From assembly GCA_018700655.1 (NCBI GenBank), contig JABIUG010000404.1:1-9042 (forward strand): a stretch of 9,042 nucleotides of DNA, given 5' to 3'. Position 1 is the first letter of the stretch. Every line of letters begins with the position of its first letter. Below, in pieces: positions 5,413 to 9,042 of this stretch. Position numbers and translations under genes: made by a program. The DNA is from Rhodospirillaceae bacterium (lineage in GTDB: Bacteria > Pseudomonadota > Alphaproteobacteria > SP197). Below the pieces are notes generated by a model. The model had not been told where the DNA came from. It worked only from the letters and a program-made list of their open reading frames with translations, and made no database searches.

Positions 5413-6792
5413 ATGGCGTTCGGTTCCCAACAAGGCCCAGGTGGCCCTTCTTCCGGCCAGGATCCGATGGCCGCGATGCAAGCCATGCGCCAGCAGGCCT
5501 ATGCCGCGGCGTCGCGTGGAGAACATCGTGAAGCTCTCGACCTCTTCCGCCGCCTGGTTGAACAGGCTCCGCGTGTCTGGGCGCTGCATCTCGATCTGGC
5601 GCGTGAATACCGGGTTCTGGGGTACCTGCAGGATGCCATCACCAGCTTGCGTCAGGCGATTTCCCTGGAGCCCGACCGGCTGGAACTTCGTTGCGAGCTG
5701 ATCGATGTGCTCAAGCGTCTCGATCGTACCCGCGTGATCGAGGCCGAGTGCGAGGAACTGCTCAAACGCATTCACGATGATCGCACGATGTTGCTGCCCG
5801 CGGCACTGGCACTCGAAGATGCGGGACAACCCGATGCGGCGCTTGCGGCTCTGCGCCGTCTGGTTGAACTGGAGCCGACCCACTTCGATGCCCAACAGCA
5901 CATCCGGCGCCTGCAGACCGATCGTATTCCGCCGTGGCATTTCGCCATGATGAACGACGAAGCGCGCGACGTTGCCTATGAGGCAGCACTCAAACGGGCC
6001 GTGACGCCAGACAGCCACGTCTTCGAGATTGGCACTGGCTCGGGCGTCCTCCCGATGCTTGCCGCACGTGCGGGCGCCGGCCGGGTGACGACCTGCGAGG
6101 CCAACCCGCAGATTGCCGCGGTCGGTCAGGAAGTCATCAGCCACAACGGTTTCGACGACACGATCACCGTCATTCCCAGGCCGTCGTGGGAGCTTGATGC
6201 CGAGCGGGATCTGGGAGGCAGGGCCGATATCCTGGTCGCAGAAATCCTCAGCGACACGCTGCTGGACGAGGGCATTCTGCGCACCACCCATCAGGCACGC
6301 GAGGCCCTGCTGAAACCGGGTGCACCCCTGATCCCCTGTGCGGTTTCGGCGATGGCACTGCTTGTCGGCGGCGAGGCGCTGGCTTCAACGACCATGGTGG
6401 GCGAGGTTTCCGGTTTCGATCTCTCGCCCTTCAACCGCTATATCCCAGCGTCTCTTTCGGTCAACACCGACAGCCGGGAACTCCTGACGCTGAGCGAGGA
6501 TATCGAGGTGTTTCGCTTCGATCTCGACCAGGAACTGCCCCAGCCGGAACAGCGCAGCGTGACCTGCACCGCGATTGCCAGCGGATTGTGTGTCGGCGTC
6601 CTGCAATGGGTGCGCCTCTACATGGACAAGGAAACCGAATTCGAAAATAGACCGGCAGACCGGTTTGCACCTTCTGCCTGGCGCCAACGCCTGTTCCCGT
6701 TTGCCGAGCCGCTTGAGATGACCAAGGGCGAAGAGGTCGTCTTCCGCGCGGTGCACAATGTTGCAAGCCTGGCATTCGACTGGGAAACCTGA
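5413..6792 (+). CDS. TPR-fused protein arginine methyltransferase-like protein (PRMT7/9-like)
   Basis: The product has 459 residues. Residues 1-20 are a Gly/Gln-rich leader. About 24-165 form helical TPR-like repeats (EHREALDLFRRLVEQAP; LQDAITSLRQAISLEP; QPDAALAALRRLVELEP). From 174 comes a class I methyltransferase: PPWHFAMMNDEARDVAY, SAM motif I VFEIGTGSG (203-211), acidic Glu229 after motif I, and ADILVAEIL, then LLDEG. Glu277 and Glu286 are 9 residues apart, as in the double-E loop of arginine methyltransferases. The C-terminal part (GVLQWVRLYMD; SAWRQRLFPF; FRAVHN) resembles the PRMT barrel with a THW-like element. A protein arginine methyltransferase role is inferred; automatic annotation may instead say ribosomal protein L11 methyltransferase. 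No infA is found at this site, its usual place. A 132-nt leader contains a possible extended -10 (TGACATATT, 5369-5377). It ends 1 nt before maf. Confidence 0.8.
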   Translation: MAFGSQQGPGGPSSGQDPMAAMQAMRQQAYAAASRGEHREALDLFRRLVEQAPRVWALHLDLAREYRVLGYLQDAITSLRQAISLEPDRLELRCELIDVLKRLDRTRVIEAECEELLKRIHDDRTMLLPAALALEDAGQPDAALAALRRLVELEPTHFDAQQHIRRLQTDRIPPWHFAMMNDEARDVAYEAALKRAVTPDSHVFEIGTGSGVLPMLAARAGAGRVTTCEANPQIAAVGQEVISHNGFDDTITVIPRPSWELDAERDLGGRADILVAEILSDTLLDEGILRTTHQAREALLKPGAPLIPCAVSAMALLVGGEALASTTMVGEVSGFDLSPFNRYIPASLSVNTDSRELLTLSEDIEVFRFDLDQELPQPEQRSVTCTAIASGLCVGVLQWVRLYMDKETEFENRPADRFAPSAWRQRLFPFAEPLEMTKGEEVVFRAVHNVASLAFDWET

Positions 6793-6793
6793 G

Positions 6794-7384
6794 GTGAGCA
6801 CCGAAAACAAACCGATACCTCTGGTGCTGGCCTCTCAGTCGCCGCGCCGGCTGGATCTTCTGGCCCAGATTGGCGTGACCCCCGATGCCGTGCTTCCGGC
6901 CGATCTCGATGAAACCCCGAAGAAGGCCGAGCTGCCGCGTGATCTCGCCAAACGTCTGGCCCAGGCCAAGGCCGGGCAGGTCGCGCAAGAGCGGCCCGAT
7001 GCCGTGGTTCTGGGCGCCGATACCGTAGTCGCCTGCGGCCGGCGCATTCTGCCCAAGGCAGAGACCCGGGATGAGGCGCTGGCCTGCCTCGAGCTGCTCT
7101 CGGGACGGCGTCACCGGGTCCATGGCGGCGTCTGCATCATCCATAACGGCACCGCAAAGGTTCGCCACGTGATGACCCATGTCGGCTTCAAACGCCTTTC
7201 GAGGGACGAGATCGCCTGGTACCTCGAAAGCGGGGAATGGCAGGGCAAGGCCGGTGGTTATGCTATCCAGGGCCGGGCAGCGGCCTGTGTCGATCTGGTC
7301 AACGGCTCCTACAGCAATGTTGTCGGCCTGCCGCTTTACGAGACTGCCCAAATGCTCTGGAACGCCGGAGTCCGTGCGTCATGA
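6794..7384 (+). CDS. maf: Maf family nucleotide pyrophosphatase (dTTP/UTP type)
   Basis: Maf proteins hydrolyse non-canonical or surplus nucleoside triphosphates to monophosphates in the cytoplasm and have been linked to septum control. From GTG 6794 the product is 196 residues, the family norm. It shows LASQSPRR (12-19, phosphate loop), VLGADTVV (72-79, with catalytic Asp76) and GKAGGYAIQG (151-160), followed by GSYSNVVGLPL. The last two blocks fit the YhdE-type dTTP/UTP subgroup rather than the YceF m7GTP subgroup. The GTG lies 1 nt after the methyltransferase stop, so it is probably translated by coupling. An upstream in-frame ATG at 6758 would add a non-conserved leader overlapping that gene. 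The stop overlaps the next start (ATGA). Confidence 0.93.
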   Translation: MSTENKPIPLVLASQSPRRLDLLAQIGVTPDAVLPADLDETPKKAELPRDLAKRLAQAKAGQVAQERPDAVVLGADTVVACGRRILPKAETRDEALACLELLSGRRHRVHGGVCIIHNGTAKVRHVMTHVGFKRLSRDEIAWYLESGEWQGKAGGYAIQGRAAACVDLVNGSYSNVVGLPLYETAQMLWNAGVRAS

Positions 7385-8547
7385 CGATCGATACGATCCT
7401 GGCCGAGACGACCCCACGAGCAATGCGCCTGGCCCTGATGTCAGGCGATGACCTGATCGAGCTCCAGATTGACCGGCCGGGCAGGGGCCATCGGGCAGGC
7501 GATGTGTTCGCCGGTCGCGTCGTGCGTGTTGTTCCCGGGCTGAACGCCGCTTTTGTCGATGTCGGTGAGGGTGTAACGGGTTTCCTGCGTGCCAAGGAGG
7601 CCGATGTCGAGCGTTCCGGCGGCGCAATCTCCAAGCTGGTCACCGAGGGCGCCAGGGTCGCGGTCGCGATCAAGACCGATGCACGCGACGAGAAGGGCCC
7701 GGTGCTGACACGGCGTTTCGACGATACCGACGGCGCTATCGCGGCAGCCGCCATGCGGGTCGAACCGCCCAAGCTGGTGAGCCGCGCCGAACCGCTTCTG
7801 GTGCACCTTGCCGCGCTTTATCCCGAAGCGCGCGTTGTCGCCGACAGCCCCGCCGATGTCGTGCCGCTGCGGCGACTGCAGCGTGACGGCGAAATTGTCC
7901 TCCATCAGGGCGCCGAGCCGCTGCTTGAGGCCGCTGGCGTCGAGGAACAGCTCGAAACCGCGCTTGCTCCTGAGGTGACCCTGCGTTCTGGCGCGGTGCT
8001 GCGGTTCGAACCAGGGCGGACGCTGACCGCGGTCGACGTCGACAGTGCGGCCGCCAGCGAGGCTGCCGGGGATGCCGTGGCGATCAACCTGGAAGCCGCA
8101 CCGGTGATCGCTCATCAGTTGCGTTTGCGTAACCTGGGCGGTCTGGTGGTCGTCGATTTCCTCAACATGCAGGACAAAAAGGCCGGGGGTCGCCTGGTCA
8201 CTGACCTCTTCGTCGCATTGAAGAACGACCCGGCCGAAACCGCGCTCGATGGTCCCTCGCGTTTCGGACTGGTCGAGATGGCGCGCCAGCGTCTTGGGCC
8301 GACCCTTGCCGAAGCGGTGGGTTCGCCCGTGCAGGCGGCTTCGGATGCATTGATCCGTCGCCTGCGCCGGGAATCGCGCATGCAGGTTGGCGCCGCCTTT
8401 GAAATCCGGGCCTCGCCGGAGGTGGCCGAAGCCTTCCAGGGTGATGATCGCGGCAGCGCGATTGCACGTTGGGTCGGGCGTCGCCTGGAGCTGGTGCCCG
8501 ACAAGAAGCGCCGGCACAACGACTTCGACGTGGCGCCGGAGCTTTAG
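7381..8547 (+). CDS. rng: Short ribonuclease E/G family protein
   Basis: RNase E/G enzymes are single-strand endoribonucleases for rRNA maturation and mRNA decay. This 388-residue form has an N-terminal S1 RNA-binding domain (about 38-98; GDVFAGRVVRVVPGLNAAFVDVG) and a nuclease core. The metal ligands equivalent to E. coli RNase E Asp303 and Asp346 are present as Asp219 (LTAVDVDSA) and Asp259 (GLVVVDFLNM). The residue equivalent to Asn305 is Asp here. It lacks the CPxC zinc-link that follows MARQRLGPTL in longer enzymes. It also lacks a recognisable RTAG 5'-sensor segment between the S1 domain and the core, which makes it about 100 residues shorter than RNase G. The start ATG overlaps the maf stop (ATGA), and GGAG lies 10 nt upstream. 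The short form next to maf and yacG is common in this class, so the gene is probably functional; rng is a family label. Confidence 0.9.
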   Translation: MTIDTILAETTPRAMRLALMSGDDLIELQIDRPGRGHRAGDVFAGRVVRVVPGLNAAFVDVGEGVTGFLRAKEADVERSGGAISKLVTEGARVAVAIKTDARDEKGPVLTRRFDDTDGAIAAAAMRVEPPKLVSRAEPLLVHLAALYPEARVVADSPADVVPLRRLQRDGEIVLHQGAEPLLEAAGVEEQLETALAPEVTLRSGAVLRFEPGRTLTAVDVDSAAASEAAGDAVAINLEAAPVIAHQLRLRNLGGLVVVDFLNMQDKKAGGRLVTDLFVALKNDPAETALDGPSRFGLVEMARQRLGPTLAEAVGSPVQAASDALIRRLRRESRMQVGAAFEIRASPEVAEAFQGDDRGSAIARWVGRRLELVPDKKRRHNDFDVAPEL

Positions 8548-8651
8548 GGCACCGGCTTGTTGATAGACCCGTGAATTCTTCAGTGCGCGAGTTTACCGCG
8601 GCCGGTGTTCCGATCTAGCTTGGCGTCCCCTGCCACTGCGCCTGACGTGCC
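8548..8651 (+). other. Intergenic spacer between the RNase gene and yacG
   Basis: This 104-nt spacer is the largest gap in the second half of the cluster. GCACCGGC near 8549 and GCCGGTGT near 8599 are nearly complementary but 43 nt apart and not followed by a T-run, so no intrinsic terminator is called. No good promoter or small ORF is seen. Confidence 0.4.
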
Positions 8652-8945
8652 ATGAGCCAAGACCCGCCCAAAACCATCCCGTGCCCGATCTGCGGCAATC
8701 GGGCCGAGAAACGCTACAAGCCGTTCTGTTCGGATCGTTGCCGTATGCGCGACCTCGCGCACTGGATCGGCGCGGACGAGCCCTATGTCATCCCAGGCCC
8801 CTCGCTGGTGCCCGAAGGCATCGAGCTTGGCGAGGAAGAGCGGGCCCTGCTCGCCGAAGCCATGGCCGAGAGCCGTCTGGCGGGAGACAACGTCATCCGT
8901 GCTGATTTCCGCACCGGAAAAATCCTGGACGGTGACGACAGTTGA
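8652..8945 (+). CDS. yacG: DNA gyrase inhibitor YacG-type zinc protein
   Basis: YacG proteins are small zinc-binding proteins; E. coli YacG binds GyrB and inhibits gyrase. The 97-residue product has the Zn ligands Cys11, Cys14, Cys26 and Cys30 in CPICG...FCSDRCRMRDLAHWIG, the family signature. It is about 30 residues longer than E. coli YacG because of an acidic C-terminal extension (GEEERALLAEAMAESRLAG, then a tail ending DGDDS). The ATG at 8652 has no strong Shine-Dalgarno site. It is the last protein gene of the cluster and lies 54 nt upstream of tRNA-Phe. Confidence 0.93.
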   Translation: MSQDPPKTIPCPICGNRAEKRYKPFCSDRCRMRDLAHWIGADEPYVIPGPSLVPEGIELGEEERALLAEAMAESRLAGDNVIRADFRTGKILDGDDS

Positions 8946-8959
8946 GCCTGATGGCGCGC

Positions 8960-8988
8960 TGGACAACACAGGGCGAATTGCATAAACA
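8960..8988 (+). promoter_or_regulatory. Possible promoter of tRNA-Phe
   Basis: TGGACA (8960-8965) and TAAACA (8983-8988) are separated by 17 nt. Transcription would begin about 5 nt before the tRNA, giving a very short leader. The -10 match is weak, and CATAAA at 8981 with a 15-nt spacer is an alternative. Pattern match only. Confidence 0.3.
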
Positions 8989-8999
8989 TTCGCGCGCGT

Positions 9000-9042
9000 G
9001 CCCGGGTAGCTCAGTTGGTAGAGCAGCGGATTGAAAATCCGC
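9000..9042 (+). tRNA. tRNA-Phe (anticodon GAA), 3'-truncated by window end
   Basis: The first 43 nt of a tRNA are present: acceptor GCCCGGG, D-arm GCTC-AGTTGGTA-GAGC, and anticodon stem GCGGA/TCCGC around the loop TTGAAAA, giving GAA (Phe). The variable loop, T-arm and acceptor 3' strand lie outside the window. Confidence 0.95.

Noticed and set aside
5308..6291. 327-codon minus-strand frame opposite the TPR-methyltransferase gene
   Set aside because: The + strand carries clear TPR and SAM motifs. The antisense product has no recognisable pattern.
7441..8517. 358-codon minus-strand frame opposite the RNase gene
   Set aside because: Antisense shadow of a gene with an S1 domain and catalytic Asp residues.
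1..9042. CRISPR arrays, insertion sequences, toxin-antitoxin pairs, prophage genes
   Set aside because: No short spaced repeats, transposase or integrase motifs or phage genes were seen. The only tandem repeat is the TPR coding array.

Overview
The window looks like a chromosomal segment from a GC-rich alphaproteobacterium, probably Rhodospirillales-like. The basis is a run of genes typical of that class: murA, a DUF2948 gene, a UPF0262 gene, a small CX5R phosphatase, maf, a short RNase E/G and yacG, together with high G/C at third codon positions and frequent GTG/TTG starts. No plasmid, phage, insertion-sequence or CRISPR signature was seen.

Layout. At the left edge (1-1520) a small coiled-coil-like ORF runs toward a leftward gene for a secreted TPR protein. 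That TPR gene has an intact promoter, Shine-Dalgarno site and signal peptide. Its body is broken by a Trp-to-amber stop and by a 1-nt deletion, which shows as one 101-bp step in an otherwise 102-bp repeat ladder. A leftward tRNA-Thr(GGT) at 1674-1748 separates this region from the rightward cluster. Next come a 54-residue basic protein with a GTG start (1814-1978) and a second signal-peptide gene interrupted by an in-frame TGA (2024-2530). The main cluster follows, all on the + strand: murA, DUF2948, UPF0262, low-molecular-weight phosphatase-like, a TPR/arginine-methyltransferase-like gene, maf, rng-like and yacG. The window ends inside tRNA-Phe(GAA).

How the genes fit together. The cluster mixes envelope synthesis (MurA), nucleotide sanitation (Maf), RNA processing (RNase E/G) and a gyrase-binding zinc protein (YacG). 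Spacing is tight: murA/DUF2948 abut, maf/rng overlap by ATGA, and the methyltransferase gene ends 1 nt before maf. From general knowledge of alphaproteobacterial genomes, hisD usually lies between DUF2948 and UPF0262, and infA between the phosphatase and maf. Both are absent here, and the infA position holds the 459-residue TPR-methyltransferase.

The most interesting item is that TPR-methyltransferase. Its methyltransferase half resembles eukaryotic protein arginine methyltransferases of the PRMT7/PRMT9 type, with a SAM motif, a correctly spaced double-E loop and a C-terminal barrel ending in a THW-like element. No complete system such as a defence, secretion or biosynthetic island is evident.
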